From Hyposmocoma kahamanoa (lineage: Eukaryota > Arthropoda > Insecta > Lepidoptera > Cosmopterigidae): a DNA stretch of 64,000 nt. The notes below the pieces were generated by a model. It made no database searches. It saw only the letters and a program-made list of their open reading frames with translations, and was not told the DNA's origin. Made by a program: the position numbers and the translations under genes. This document shows, piece after piece, positions 36,701-46,138 of the stretch. The stretch is taken from the NCBI RefSeq assembly GCF_003589595.1, contig NW_020655550.1, positions 402,889 to 466,888 on the forward strand, written 5' to 3'. Position 1 is the stretch's first letter, and each line of letters opens with the position of its first letter.

Positions 36701-39700
36701 GCGATCACTAGCGACAACTGTCACAGTAATCTATGGTAGAGGTTAGATATGGGGAATAGCGTTACATTTCTATCGCCGTGACTGTCGTTCCGGTTCCAAA
36801 AAAGTCACAGTGATAAATCATCGTGATTTTGTCACGACTGTTACTTCCGTGACCTTGTCACGCCTATAACTTACATCACGATATATGGTTTTAGCCAGCG
36901 GCTTCTTTCTAATACTTATAGCCGTTTTCAATATAATGATTTAAGTTTTTACTCCCTTTGTAATAAGTTTTAATTCCATTCAAAAAGTTGATTTTGTATT
37001 TAATGTAATTTTGTTTGTTACTTATTTAATGCGAATCTTTGGATTGTTAAAAATAGCAATAAAGTGTAATGTAATTATATTTCTAGTAGAATACACAAAG
37101 TAGATTATACATAAATATAAAATACCAACTCTTCCTACAATAAAACAAATATACAAAAATATTTTACTTTGTTCATGAACAGGTTTATAATAACTGCTGC
37201 AGATTTTTTTCATCCGCCCTTTCTAGTAGTAACAAGCACCTACGACCCTTGTGAGTGAGCAAAGAAAGTCATCCTATTTCATTCACTCCCATCGCCGAAA
37301 TGGCCCGATTTGAAGAGAACTACAACGAGTGGCGCGCTCAGTCACCACGGAACGGAGATCGCGCATTGTGTCAAATACGTATGTCGTGATGTGAGTGACG
37401 GGGATAGCTGTTGGAACGGAGGAACACCTATGTGATTTTGGAACGTCGTTCCTTCGGAACGGGTCACGGTGATACTGTTTGGGGGCGGATCATCGTGATT
37501 TTTTCATCGTGACGTTATTTATCAACCACCTCTAGTAGAGGTGCGATTTTTACATCTGATGGTTAATTTAATCGGGATGGTTCTTTAGCTATGTTTGATT
37601 AACATCTGCGAAGTTGTTTCAAGATCATCAGCTCTATTAGGAATTTAAGCTATAAAATAAATGTTCACTTTCTTCCACTTGAAATTTGGATCCGATAACA
37701 CTGCAATAATATAGATAACACTGCAATAAGTACAGTCTGTAGACTCAGCTATTTACAGCAGAAATATCGCGGTCTCATTGAATGGGTCTCGATGAGTAGT
37801 TGACTTACAGATGTGACTAGGATCTGATGATGGAGCAGGAAGGTGGACAAAGGACCTAAGTTCATTATAAGTAGACTCACTGAGTTAGTACTCGTTGACT
37901 CGCTGGTACACAGATGGAGACTTTATTGTCTTATTAGAGTTCGCCATTTGTAGTAGTTTTATTTAAATTTTTATTGAATGTTAGAATGTTTCACCACCAT
38001 GATATTCAATTATTTTTTTGTTGAAATTACTCCACTAGTTTCTTATAATTATTAATACAAAGATCGAACATTTAGAAAAAATCCTTCCATCCGGCCGGAT
38101 TCGAACCGAACAGCTCCTAGCAAAGCCAGACGCTATACCCACTAAGCCTCAAAACGACCCAGCGGACCTCACGAAGTTTTTATGTGCTTGTCGTCGGATC
38201 ATTGTATTTAGTTTTCAATGATTTTTTAGTCGTGGCGCCATGGCGTGGTGGAGAAATGTATGAAAGTATTTCGTCACCCAGTAGGTATCTTTACAGTAGT
38301 AGCTTAGTTTTATTTGTTATAAATACGGTACGTACCATTCTCAATTTCCTACTGGACAGATTTTCGGGACTAGAATAAATCTCTTCTTGCACATGTGTCA
38401 GCCACTGGCAGAGTTCGGTGAACTCGGCAATAAGCTGATTGAGCGACCATTGGCGATTGAACCCGATGGTCGGGTTGAGCAGACGCGGGCAATGCAAAGC
38501 GGACGAGTTGTGCGACAACAACTCGCCGTTTGCCTCCTGAAACGAATTAGAAGCTAATTGTAAACTGGTAATAGCAATACTGGTAATACTTACGAATACT
38601 TAAAGTAAGTTAGGTACTTCCGGTTTCTGTACATGTTGTGCAATATGGCGACTTTGAGAGAACTTTTGGATATCACAGCTTTATTGTAAAAGCTTACATG
38701 GTATTTCAAATGTTCAGCGAGGATTACAGTCACCTACCAAGAATAGAACCAGTACGGTGGTAATTCCTAGCATTTTTCTGTCTATTAAGGGAAAGAAGAG
38801 AGAGCTCACCTTACAAGTGTCGATTATCTGGTTATCCATGATGTAGTCGTAGTGGTGCTGTAGCAGCGGCCACAGGTCGTCGCCGGCGCTGCCGCCGCTC
38901 GCCGCCGATCCCCAGCTGCGCCGCCACGCCTCGCGACACGGCTCCTTCCTACAAACATATTTTTCGTAATCTTTCTTATTTACACACATACGGAAGCCGT
39001 TCATCGCGGTGGACTTCATTTATTTATTGATTTTATCATGAATAGTACAAAGAGGGATCTTATAGGCATGGACCATGTTAGAATGTTACAATTTAAGTAT
39101 TACATTTTCTTCCCTTTTGTCAACCTTATTTATCTATAAAAACTACAATACATAATAAAATGTATAAAATTTATTCGTTGTTATTTTTTTTTTGTGTTAA
39201 ATTAATATAAAAAATACGTACAATGTTTATCGTGGTGGAGGGCGTTGAAATTTTTTTGTCTTGCCTAAGTGGGCGGTGAGTCAAAAAATTTGGGAAACTT
39301 TTGCACCACCATATAAATATGTAAATAATATATATGGTTCACATTATGTGTACGAGTAGAGAGGATGCAACTGCGGGTACGATAGTGGCCTGCCATTTAT
39401 AATTTAAACGCGTTAAAATGGCATACAAGTTCATCGAAAGTACAAGTTTGCGAATTGCTAAAGGTTATAATTACACTTTTAATACAACAATCACAAACCA
39501 TTAAAACACTGACTCAATCGTATAACCTCGGTTCTGTTACAAAGACACTAGGTGCTTGATAAGTTCGCTGCAGAATGCCCATTGAGATACGTATGCGTAT
39601 TGCAAGAACTAAAAAAATCGACATTGGAATAATATTTTTCTGTTATTTCATACTCCAAGGGTGGCACGAAAACACTATATACCACGGCATCTTTCGTCAC

Positions 39701-42700
39701 TACGAATCTACTGTCTGCCTGCACAAAATTCTACATTGGCCACGAAACCAGCGATTATTTTTCTAGAGCACTGAACTAGTTTTTTGGTAGAATACGAAGA
39801 GAATTTAGACTAGAAAAAGGTATGCAATGAAATAACAATTTCTTTTTCTTTCTTTAATTTGAAATAGGAACAGAAAAGAATGAATGATTAGAGCCGGAGA
39901 AAACATAAGCTTGGTCTCTCCTACCACTACGCCTGAAATGGTTTAAAGTTTCTGAACAAATCACAATCACGCGACCAATACAATGTTGACAAAGACATAT
40001 TAAAAACAGATCGCCATGCTTCACTTACAACCGGAAATATTCAACAAGTTCAACTCGCTGACTGTGTGGCCTCAGCGAGTGCGCTTCTCCAACTGGTTTC
40101 TGCGTTAGTCCCAAGAGAGGCGAGGTAACAACGTCACACACCAATATCGTTTCGAATTCACAGCGTACCCGCCAAAATAATATTATTTCATCGAATGTCT
40201 ATTTGTATATAAAACACAATGATGGTGTATGCATGATGAGGTCGCAGTTCTCTACTTCAGCCTTTCAGAGATCTTCGACCTGGTTGACCATTCAATGCTT
40301 ACGATGAAACGTGTGTTGATTGAATGTAATTCATGAGCGATACAGTTCATATGTGAGGGCAGAACTGCGCATACACACTTAACTATCGATTGAAGGCAAA
40401 ACTAATATTTTGTTCCCATTGTAAATCTACAAACAACAAAAGAATAATTCAAATTATCGTCTTAGATAATCAAATTAGTCAAACGCTCCTTAAACTAATG
40501 TAATGTTAACATATTATATATTTATGTGTAATTTATGTGTATATAGGTTGTTTATATAAGTATATAGTGAGTCATATAATATTATATGTTATATTTATAT
40601 TGTGTTTAAACTATATATCATAATTATTTATAAACTAGTTCCTATCTGTTTTTAATTATCATATTGTGCACCCTTATTAATTATTTTGAACCGAAGTCTC
40701 CGGTTAACTGGTAGAGAATGCCTAATGGCACTAAGTCCGCCATTTGTACTGTTTTGTGTGCAATAAAGTTTTAATAAATAAATAAATGTTGTGTGTATAC
40801 TATACATTTGCTAACCTCTTTTTAGTTAGGCTATGGTATGGCCGCTCGAGAGGCTCGTAATGGCCGCCGGGAGGCGCTGGCGCACTGCGCAGCGACGACA
40901 ACGAGAAGCTGCTTTTCATCGCCGAGTGCTCGAAACCTGCAAAGGAAAAGTATAGAAACTACCTACATAGTTATCGTCCACTCGTTGAGTAAACCGACCT
41001 CACCGCGCTCACTTCAACAACGACTAACTTTTTCAAATGGTATAAGAAAATACTAAAAAATATTATACATGTGGTTTTTATTAACTACGATATTATGATA
41101 ACGAAGATAACAATAGCAAAGTCAGAAAAACTCTCTACTTTAGGTCGTTTTTAACCGACTTCAAAAAAAGGAGGAGTTTCTCAATTCGACTGTATGTTTT
41201 TTGTATGTATGTTACGCGATAACTCCGGTATTTGTTAGCCGATTTTCATGATTCTTTTTTGTTGGAAAGAGGGTACCTCCATAGTCGTCCTATTTAATTT
41301 TGAAGAAAATCATCCAGCTCTAAGGGTGGCTGTTCACGCATTCATTTTTACAAATAGTGCCTAAATTTTATTATAGGGAGCAATTATTATAATGGTTGAT
41401 TTTGCTATTCTCCAATTCAAGGCGTTCTTCTCTCAATATACTTTGACTAGTGAGAACAGATTTTTATTATCTCCGGTGTCAAATCCCGTATAGTAGCGAA
41501 CTAGGGGATGAATCCGGGTTTGCGCACTCTCCGGTAACCGATTTCAATAAAACTTGGTAATTATATGTAATTCTACGTAATTTTAAAGCCGGTTTTTTAG
41601 TATAAGAGAGTTATTTTGGTATAACATAATTTTTGCTGAAATGTGCGTTTTCCATAAAACCTAACGTAACATTTTTTTTACTTTCATTCATGAAGCTACA
41701 GTTTTATGTTGACATTATCATTATATAGTATTGAAATAAAGTAATTTAAATAATAGATGATGGTCAAATAAAAAAAGACTGTCTTATACAATTAGTAACT
41801 ACCTAAAAACCCTTGTTTCATTAGAATTTCAAAATGGCGTACACATTGCTGCATACCCTGTATTCTCGTTCTCATCAAGAAACATATTGTCAAAAGTTGC
41901 TAGAGTTCTGAAACGTGCCCGTATTTGACGTTTCAGAATTATAGTAACTTTTGATACGGGCACGTTTCAGAACTCTAGGAACTTTTGATACGGGCACGTT
42001 TCAGAACTCTAGTAACTTTTAATACGGGCAGGTTTCAGAACTCTAGTAATTTTGACAAATGTTTCTTAGTTCTTTAATTGTATTTTATTATTACTATTTT
42101 TGGCCCAAGTATTTAGATTGAAAAGTACGCTTTTTTTTCTTAACAATGTCTGCCTGAACGTAATCTTATATACAATAGACTTTGCAAACCATACTGCAAT
42201 TAATTTGGTCTGGCTTTTTCCACAATTCACACTTAAACTTAACAAATAAGTACTTATTCTTAAAGATAAAAGCTACTTACTTGTAGACATTTTGACTGCT
42301 TTCAGGGAACTTCTAAGTAAATCAATTTAGTATTAAATCGACGATAGCGTTCCCACTCATCGTTTGTACTGTCTCATCAATTTATTTCCTTTCTCTTTGT
42401 ACTACTACGTGTTATTTTCTTTTCGACTTTATGCTCTTATAGTATAAATTGCATCGGGTTTTAAATAGTGCTATGGCGACTAGATTCGTTGATTAAAGTT
42501 AAGTTCAATAAATAGAGTAATGAATCATGTAATCTTGAGGCAAGACTCATGAATTTGAAGCGAGTTTTGGTTTGATTCGGACGGTCGGTGGTCACATTTT
42601 CGGTTCTGGCGATCTTCTGTGCCTTCTCCCGGAGGGTGGTGATCTGTCTCACGGGCCTGAAAATAGAAAAGATGACTATTAATTCCAACGACATTTTACG

Positions 42701-43235
42701 TACATTTAGATATAATAGGATCATCGGATACAAATAAATGCAGTAGATCATAGTTTCAGTAATAAAAGACCTAATAATAAACCACGCTCCATGTAAATGA
42801 ATAAGTATTGATGCAGCCATTGTCTTACAAATAAATGCAGCGCTCAAATATTTGAACCACCGCGAGCAAATAACTAAATTACCTTCCTCTAATTATGCAA
42901 TTACTCATATAAAATTTCGCGAACCATTCACTTTCTACTGAATGAAAAATCAATTGTTTTCACCCGAAGGGCAAACGGCAGTCGATCGAAAGCCGGCGGA
43001 GTCGCGCGTGCAATTTTCTTTTCACAGTTTCACACAATTTGCGGATTTACACGATAAATCGACGGGCCACGCCGCAGGGCCACCACTGATGTCCAACACA
43101 CCGTATTATTTTCGCGAATACCTCACCTAGTCGACGTTTTGTCACAATAGCTGGAGAGAGTGTGCTCGGGCAATCAATGTTTCCAACCCTGCTTATTAAG
43201 TCCAACACTATATCAGTGGACGAGACAAAGGCCAT
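27570..43235 (-). CDS. Multi-exon gene for a spectrin-repeat protein (5' part, 9 exons)
   Basis: Nine minus-strand exons join into one frame; each is listed separately. Junction phases match from exon 1 to exon 8, with consensus acceptors (TTTCAG, TTTGCAG, TTTGTAG, TTCGCAG, CCTGCAG). The product begins with about 125 residues rich in Ser, Pro and basic residues. A helical part follows (about residues 145-310) with a spectrin-type repeat: Trp in helix A (ELCQWLTHVQEEI), a helix B around AKFIEQATAILERI and Trp in helix C (VEHLNVKWEGLRLLL). Exon 9 opens the next repeat with ELRCLRRWLHGMEGRL. Spectrin repeats usually form rigid cytoskeletal or membrane-anchoring rods, as in dystrophin, nesprins and AKAP6; which of these, if any, is an inference left open. 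The 3' end was not found below 27570. Introns carry most of the transposons between 27.7 and 42.3 kb. Confidence 0.75.
27896..29757. repeat. Left inverted arm with two tandem ~650-bp units
   Basis: Within the arm, 28393-29050 and 29053-29700 repeat each other head to tail. Shared blocks are AAACGTCAATATCTTTGGAT, AATTTACTACTAAATATCTG, CGAACAAATA(T/C)GGGCTCAGAC and AATTCGCGCCAATTTTTTTC. GCTCACTCAATCC-like motifs occur at about 28036, 28196 and 28361, with an inverted one at the end (27910). Confidence 0.85.
30263..30391. repeat. Inverted repeat inside the core of the 4.7-kb element
   Basis: AAAATAAACGAAAGTACTTT with GA (30263-30284) pairs perfectly with its reverse complement at 30370-30391. 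The loop contains a fragment of SINE family B (GAAATTACTCCACTAGTTTG, about 30289-30310). A secondary insertion inside the core is likely. Confidence 0.65.
31430..32639. repeat. Right inverted arm of the 4.7-kb element
   Basis: This arm is the reverse complement of the left arm: GTTTTCGGCTGAAGGAC near 31470 pairs with 29690-29710, and GGATTGAGTGAGCA motifs near 32172 and 32338 pair with those at 28361 and 28196. The inner part is almost or fully identical to its partner, while the outer part differs at roughly one base in ten by eye. Confidence 0.85.
33058..33164 (-). CDS. Spectrin-repeat gene, exon 8 (3' border uncertain)
   Basis: A strong acceptor, TTCCCTGCAG, precedes 33164. Phase 0 encodes VTWRVEHLNVKWEGLRLLLS then PEQKHKDGESADT, which is helix C of the repeat with its conserved Trp. 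The donor is not settled: GTATCC at 33057 (phase 2), GTTGGC at 33065 (phase 0) and a later GTAACG (phase 1, the only one that fits exon 9 directly) all exist. An unseen small exon inside intron 8 would also solve the phase conflict. Confidence 0.8.
34080..35040. other. Intron 7 sequence, nothing further recognised
   Basis: AT-rich intronic DNA. A 77-codon plus-strand frame at 33827-34060 is hydrophobic and low in complexity, with no recognisable motif, and I do not consider it a gene. Confidence 0.4.
35131..35229 (-). CDS. Spectrin-repeat gene, exon 7
   Basis: TTTTCGCAG precedes 35229, and the donor GAG then GTAAAT follows 35131. There are 33 codons in phase 0: SRMSELVSVEPRRAKFIEQA and on to ERIPEASAE. 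This is the helix B part of the repeat begun in exon 6. The reading frame and composition are clearly coding. Confidence 0.88.
35300..35640 (-). pseudogene. LINE reverse transcriptase C-terminal fragment
   Basis: The minus strand encodes TSRKFLPRTCKMWNDLPLEV followed by FP, the conserved end of CR1/jockey-type LINE ORF2 proteins (R-S-F-x-P-R-T-x-x-x-W-N-x-L-P). LLKKRVY-like sequence then continues in another frame, so there is at least one stop and one frameshift (after LEL at about 35444). It is a short dead fragment within host intron 6, just upstream of exon 7. Confidence 0.75.
36299..36579. mobile_element. hAT-type MITE with 8-bp target duplication
   Basis: The ends are imperfect inverted repeats: CAAGGTTTTTAACCTGTGGT at the left, and CAGGGTTTGTCAACCTTTTC as the reverse complement of the right end. 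They are flanked by GTTTATAG (36291-36298) and GTATATAG (36580-36587), an 8-bp duplication with one mismatch. The CAGGGGTTCTCAACCT-like end is typical of hAT non-autonomous elements. Non-coding, inside intron 6. Confidence 0.82.
36588..36725. mobile_element. Small palindromic MITE adjoining the hAT MITE
   Basis: The left end (TCACATTTGTCGCTAGCGAC followed by CGCGTAAAATATTT) and the reverse complement of the right end (GTTGTCGCTAGTGATCGCGT followed by AAAATATTTT) form inverted repeats of about 35 bp. Total length is about 138 bp. It begins exactly where the hAT target duplication ends, so the hAT copy probably inserted at its border. Confidence 0.7.
36733..37535. repeat. Probable degenerate element with ATCATCGTGATTTT motifs
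   Basis: The left border (TAGAGGTTAGATATGGGGAA then TAGCGTTAC) resembles the reverse complement of the right border (TAGAGGTGGTTGATAAATAA then CGTCAC). ATCATCGTGATTTT occurs near both ends (about 36818 and 37487), and GTTCCG/CGGAAC motifs cluster at both sides. I infer an old DNA transposon of about 0.8 kb. No target duplication or transposase was found. Confidence 0.4.
37960..38170 (-). repeat. tRNA-derived SINE, family B, copy 2
   Basis: The minus strand carries an A-box-like TTAGTGGGTATAGCG, a B box GGTTCGAATCCGGCC, the body TGTTCGATCTTTGTATTAAT and the block ACTAGTGGAGTAATTTCAAC. It sits in intron 6 only about 170 bp from exon 6. Confidence 0.8.
38336..38536 (-). CDS. Spectrin-repeat gene, exon 6
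   Basis: The exon is bounded by CGTTTCAG and ATG then GTACGT, and has exactly 67 codons in phase 0. It starts EANGELLSHN, has LLNPTIGFNRQWSLNQL, and contains helix A of a spectrin-type repeat (FTELCQWLTHVQEEIYSS) with the conserved Trp. The intron to exon 5 is only 273 bp. Confidence 0.9.
38810..38948 (-). CDS. Spectrin-repeat gene, exon 5
   Basis: The acceptor ATGTTTGTAG precedes 38948, and the donor TAAG then GTGAGC lies at 38809. One base completes Arg with exon 4, then 46 codons follow: KEPCREAWRRSWG, a Gly/Ser linker, and DLWPLLQHHYDYIMD ending IIDTCK. The GC-rich coding stretch against AT-rich introns and the clean splice sites make this exon firm. Confidence 0.85.
39228..39305. repeat. 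Short interspersed repeat fragment
   Basis: The block TCGTGGTGGAGGGCGTTGAA with CTAAGTGGGCGGTGAGTC is one I recall as a recurrent insect repeat sequence. It is the only copy here, so the call rests on memory of similar sequences and is weak. Confidence 0.3.
40690..40795 (+). repeat. LINE 3' untranslated tail
   Basis: GGTAGAGAATGCCTAATGGC, ACTAAGTCCGCCATTTGTAC and TGTGCAATAAAGTTTTAATA lead into an (AATA)n tail. This is the ending of many lepidopteran non-LTR elements, with an AATAAA signal. Only the 3' tail is recognisable. It lies in intron 4. Confidence 0.65.
40816..40936 (-). CDS. Spectrin-repeat gene, exon 4
   Basis: A good acceptor, TTTTCCTTTGCAG, precedes 40936. The exon encodes FEHSAMKSSFSLSSLR, a Pro/Gly segment and YEPLERPYHSLTKK, and ends AGAG then GTTAGC in phase 2. 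It is strongly GC-rich compared with the introns. The Ser/Pro-rich content suggests a disordered N-terminal region. Confidence 0.75.
41153..41345 (+). repeat. AACCGACTTCAAAA family, copy 2 (partial)
   Basis: The copy starts TTAACCGACTTCAAAAAAAG, has TCTCAATTCGACTGTATG and GTTACGCGATAACTCCG, and reaches CTCTAAGGGTGGC near 41330. Detached end-like words (GAACTAGGGGATGAATCC) recur near 41508, so it may be split by later insertion or decay. It lies in intron 3. Confidence 0.65.
41891..42048. repeat. 34-bp tandem repeat (3 units) plus one inverted unit
   Basis: Units starting ACTTTTGATACGGGCACGTT recur at 41947, 41981 and 42015 with exact 34-bp spacing, and a fourth begins near 42049. An inverted unit lies at about 41891-41924 (AAAAGTTGCTAGAGTTCTGA). 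RNA from either strand could fold into a hairpin. Non-coding, in intron 3. Confidence 0.88.
42281..42312 (-). CDS. Spectrin-repeat gene, exon 3 (32-bp micro-exon)
   Basis: The exon is bounded by TTACTTAG and a strong donor ACAA then GTAAGT. Read in the phase left by exon 2 it encodes SSLKAVKMST and leaves one base that completes Ser with exon 4. The acceptor has a poor pyrimidine tract. The strong donor and phase fit at both sides are the support; alternative splicing or absence is possible. Confidence 0.4.
42547..42656 (-). CDS. Spectrin-repeat gene, exon 2
   Basis: The acceptor CTATTTTCAG precedes 42656. In phase 0 the exon encodes ARETDHHPPGEG followed by a polar stretch ending NSLQIH. 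The donor GA then GTCTTG at 42546 is weak but gives phase 2, which fits exon 3. A second frame through the same bases is open for longer (starting PVRQITTLREKAQK), so the frame choice depends on the junctions and not on length. Confidence 0.5.
43122..43235 (-). CDS. Spectrin-repeat gene, exon 1 (start codon)
   Basis: ATG at 43235 has a favourable AAAATGG context and opens 38 codons beginning MAFVSSTDIVLDLISR. A donor GAG then GTATTC at 43121 ends it in phase 0; a competing donor CTAG then GTGAGG lies 5 bases upstream but would break the frame with exon 2. A CACAG just before the ATG could be an acceptor, so a 5' untranslated exon may lie further up. No promoter motif could be identified with confidence. 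Confidence 0.5.
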
Positions 43236-46029
43236 TTTCTGTGCCTACTTAAGATTGTCGCGATCCTTTCATGTACAGTTTACGCCTATTCAAATAAACC
43301 CCTAAAACGTCATTGTACTTGAAACCAATTCAGGTTAGCTAGGATCTATTGGCGAGATTTTTCACAACCACATTTTTAAATTTTTATATAGTTCTGGTGC
43401 CGATAGAAATCTTCACCAGAACATATTCCGCGAATCGTTCAAGTTTATAACGTTTACGCCTTTCTAACAACCTATAAGCCGCTTGAATGGGTCAAATTGA
43501 CCCCAACCCGCAAGATATTGTTGGACAAAATAATCTGTCCGCTCTTAACGGTAACTGCATCGGCGCTTTAATTTATGAGGCTAAGAAATGGTACTACGCG
43601 AGGAAACGTCGGGTTTGTAACTGAAAAACAATGATTGAATTTTCCTTTTCCTGATATCATTGAAATATTTAACGTTCTGCTGCAAACACACTAAATCACA
43701 GAAAATATCTGCGCTTCTTTAAACAATAATGCATAGCTGTCCGTTAACCGGTCCAATACATGTGTACCTGTGTACAACAATCGTCAACATTCCTTTGAAG
43801 GTTAAACCCATTAAACAACTATTTGATTTTTAAAAGTAAAAGTGAACATGTAGATACTCCTGACACACTAATGATTAATGATTTATTCAATTCTAAACAT
43901 GAAGAAAGTAAATTATCCTATAACATTTATCACGATTACAGCGTGCGAAATCTTAATACAAACAATATAAAAAATATGCGAAACGATTTTATAAACTTTC
44001 GCCGTGCAAAAAGTTAATAAAGCAATGATGATTACATTAGAAATTAATTTTATGTTAATAAACATGGCTACAAACAAAATAAATGAAAAACAACGACATT
44101 TTGCTAATTACAACTCTAATAAGTCTCGTGATTAGACTAACTTTTCTTTTGTATGAACCTTTTAATCATGATTCTTGGAATATAAGGTTGGTTGCCTAAA
44201 TCGTCACGCTTAGTCAAAGTGAACGATCATTTTCATTTTTTCATGTTAAATGTTGTAAAACCAATAACACTTGTTTGCTATTGATAAGAAAACCGATAAT
44301 TCTGATAATAATATATAGCTACAAGGAACAGAACACGTAAAGGTTTCCTGATATCTTGAAATAAAACCACCGTTCTTAAAGACGCGAACAATTTATAGCG
44401 ATTTTAAAAACGAATTGTCGGCTGTCAAGTGTTAGATGGGGCCCCTGGTCTTCCGCCACGGTTCAAACGAGAAGCGGTCATCTGTGAATATGATAAAAAC
44501 TTGGGAGAAATGTGCGTCTGATAGATAATAGATCATTGATTAACAATTATGTACAAGTTATTACTGTAGCCATGGGAATAGAGCAAGTGATAGTATACAA
44601 TAAATGATTTTGTTTAGAAAATGTTATGTAAATTCATTTCGATACGAGATTCATTAGTCGAAAACACTGTATCAATTAGAATTATACAATATTTACTGAA
44701 AACCACTATTACATAACTCTAGAATTCTCTACAGATTTAAAAAAAAAACTAAAAAGATAGGGCTAAAACTAGAAGTTATTATTATTACCATTTACTCGCC
44801 GCGCCCCGGGAAATCGCTTATCGCTTATGAATCACGCAAGTAACGTGATGGGGTTATTAACTAATCTGCAGTTGCGGTGTTACTCTCGAGACGATATGGT
44901 GTTACTGATAAAACGCTAATGAGATGCTTATTGTGCGGCGGAAAAAAAAGTTTGCTTAAAATTCCGCGAACAATAGCGACGGATGTCTGCCACGAGAAAG
45001 GGAATCAAACGCTGCGAATATTATAACACAATTCAACATTGTATCTCTTCATCAAAAGTGAAATTTTGAATTAATTTCATTCACAGTTATAGAAAAGTAT
45101 ACCTACGTAACGGAAATAAGCCAAGATAGACGCAAGCGTTTCAAGTAGGTTTTTAATGTTTGCATCGTACCAGTGACAATTATATTGAAATTACAGTCCC
45201 ATAATTCGTATCTCGACAAAGTATGACTTTAAAATGAAATAAAAAGCAAACATAGTAATCGGAATTTACTAATTATATAATAATATTATTGTTAGTATTG
45301 TATTTTAACTGCAATTTTATGTGCAATAAAGAATATTTCATTCACAATACATACAATGATAACGCTAATCACTATAAATAAATCTGAAAATAAAAAGAGT
45401 GTTTAATTTTTCGAAAACTCTACAAAAAATACGTTACCGTTGAGTAAAAGAAACAAGGAAATAAGTCCATTCAAGAATCCAGTCCTCTCTGTGCGTGCTC
45501 CTAAAAAGGACCTCGTAGTTTAATGTGGTGTGAACTCATCCGACAACGAAACGCTAACAGACGCTCGGAGGCGGCGTTTCTCGAAAGCTCTTTTATTTTT
45601 TATTGATGTATTTTACTAAAATTTCATGACACTCTATTATTCAAATAATTGCATGACTATTTTTCATTAATTTAAAAGAAATATAAATGCACTAGTCTGA
45701 CAGGACAATAGAGTGCTCCGCAAAATGAAGCAAACCAGTTTTACACGCCTATCTCGAAGAAGATCTGAACACTTTTTAGCACCCATATCTTTCATCCAAA
45801 GTCGGAAAATAATGAAATAATTCATAAGTTTATTGTAGCTTGCCTAGCTTGTCAACTCTTCACTAGGCCGTTAAACCATAAGGTTTCTTACCAAGTGAAA
45901 AGTGCAAGTCATGAAACATTCCTTAAAATGAAGATTTATAGTGAAGCAATTTTAAAGAAAATGCAGAAGAACACTTGACGAGTTCCCAGTTTTTCGCGAT
46001 TGTTACATATAGAAAATAAAACTATTATT
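43236..46029. other. Upstream region of the spectrin-repeat gene, no gene seen
   Basis: AT-rich DNA between the start codon of the spectrin-repeat gene and the next repeat. Its promoter would be expected here, but I cannot point to an initiator or TATA element with confidence. Short open frames are low in complexity. Confidence 0.4.
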
Positions 46030-46138
46030 TTAACCGACTTCAAAAAAGGAGGAAGTTCCCAATTCGACTGTATGTTTTTTGTCCACCTCTAAGGGTGGCA
46101 AACTAGGGGATGAATGACTTTTGAGGTCGATTTTTTTG
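46030..46138 (+). repeat. AACCGACTTCAAAA family, copy 3 (internally deleted)
   Basis: Both ends are present: TTAACCGACTTCAAAAAAGG at the left and CTTTTGAGGTCGATTTTTTT at the right. The middle from TATGTTTTTTGT to CCACCTCTAAGGGTGGC is joined directly, so about 100 bases present in other copies are missing. This copy best shows that the two ends define one unit. Confidence 0.75.

Noticed and set aside
42461..42546. Extension of exon 2 to a stop in the alternative frame (PVRQITTLREKAQK frame)
   Set aside because: The alternative frame runs into low-complexity AT-rich sequence and leaves phases incompatible with exons 3 and 4. It remains possible as an alternative transcript end.
43047..43121. 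Continuation of exon 1 past the GTATTC donor
   Set aside because: The sequence after the donor translates to a short frame with no continuation and loses the phase fit with exon 2.
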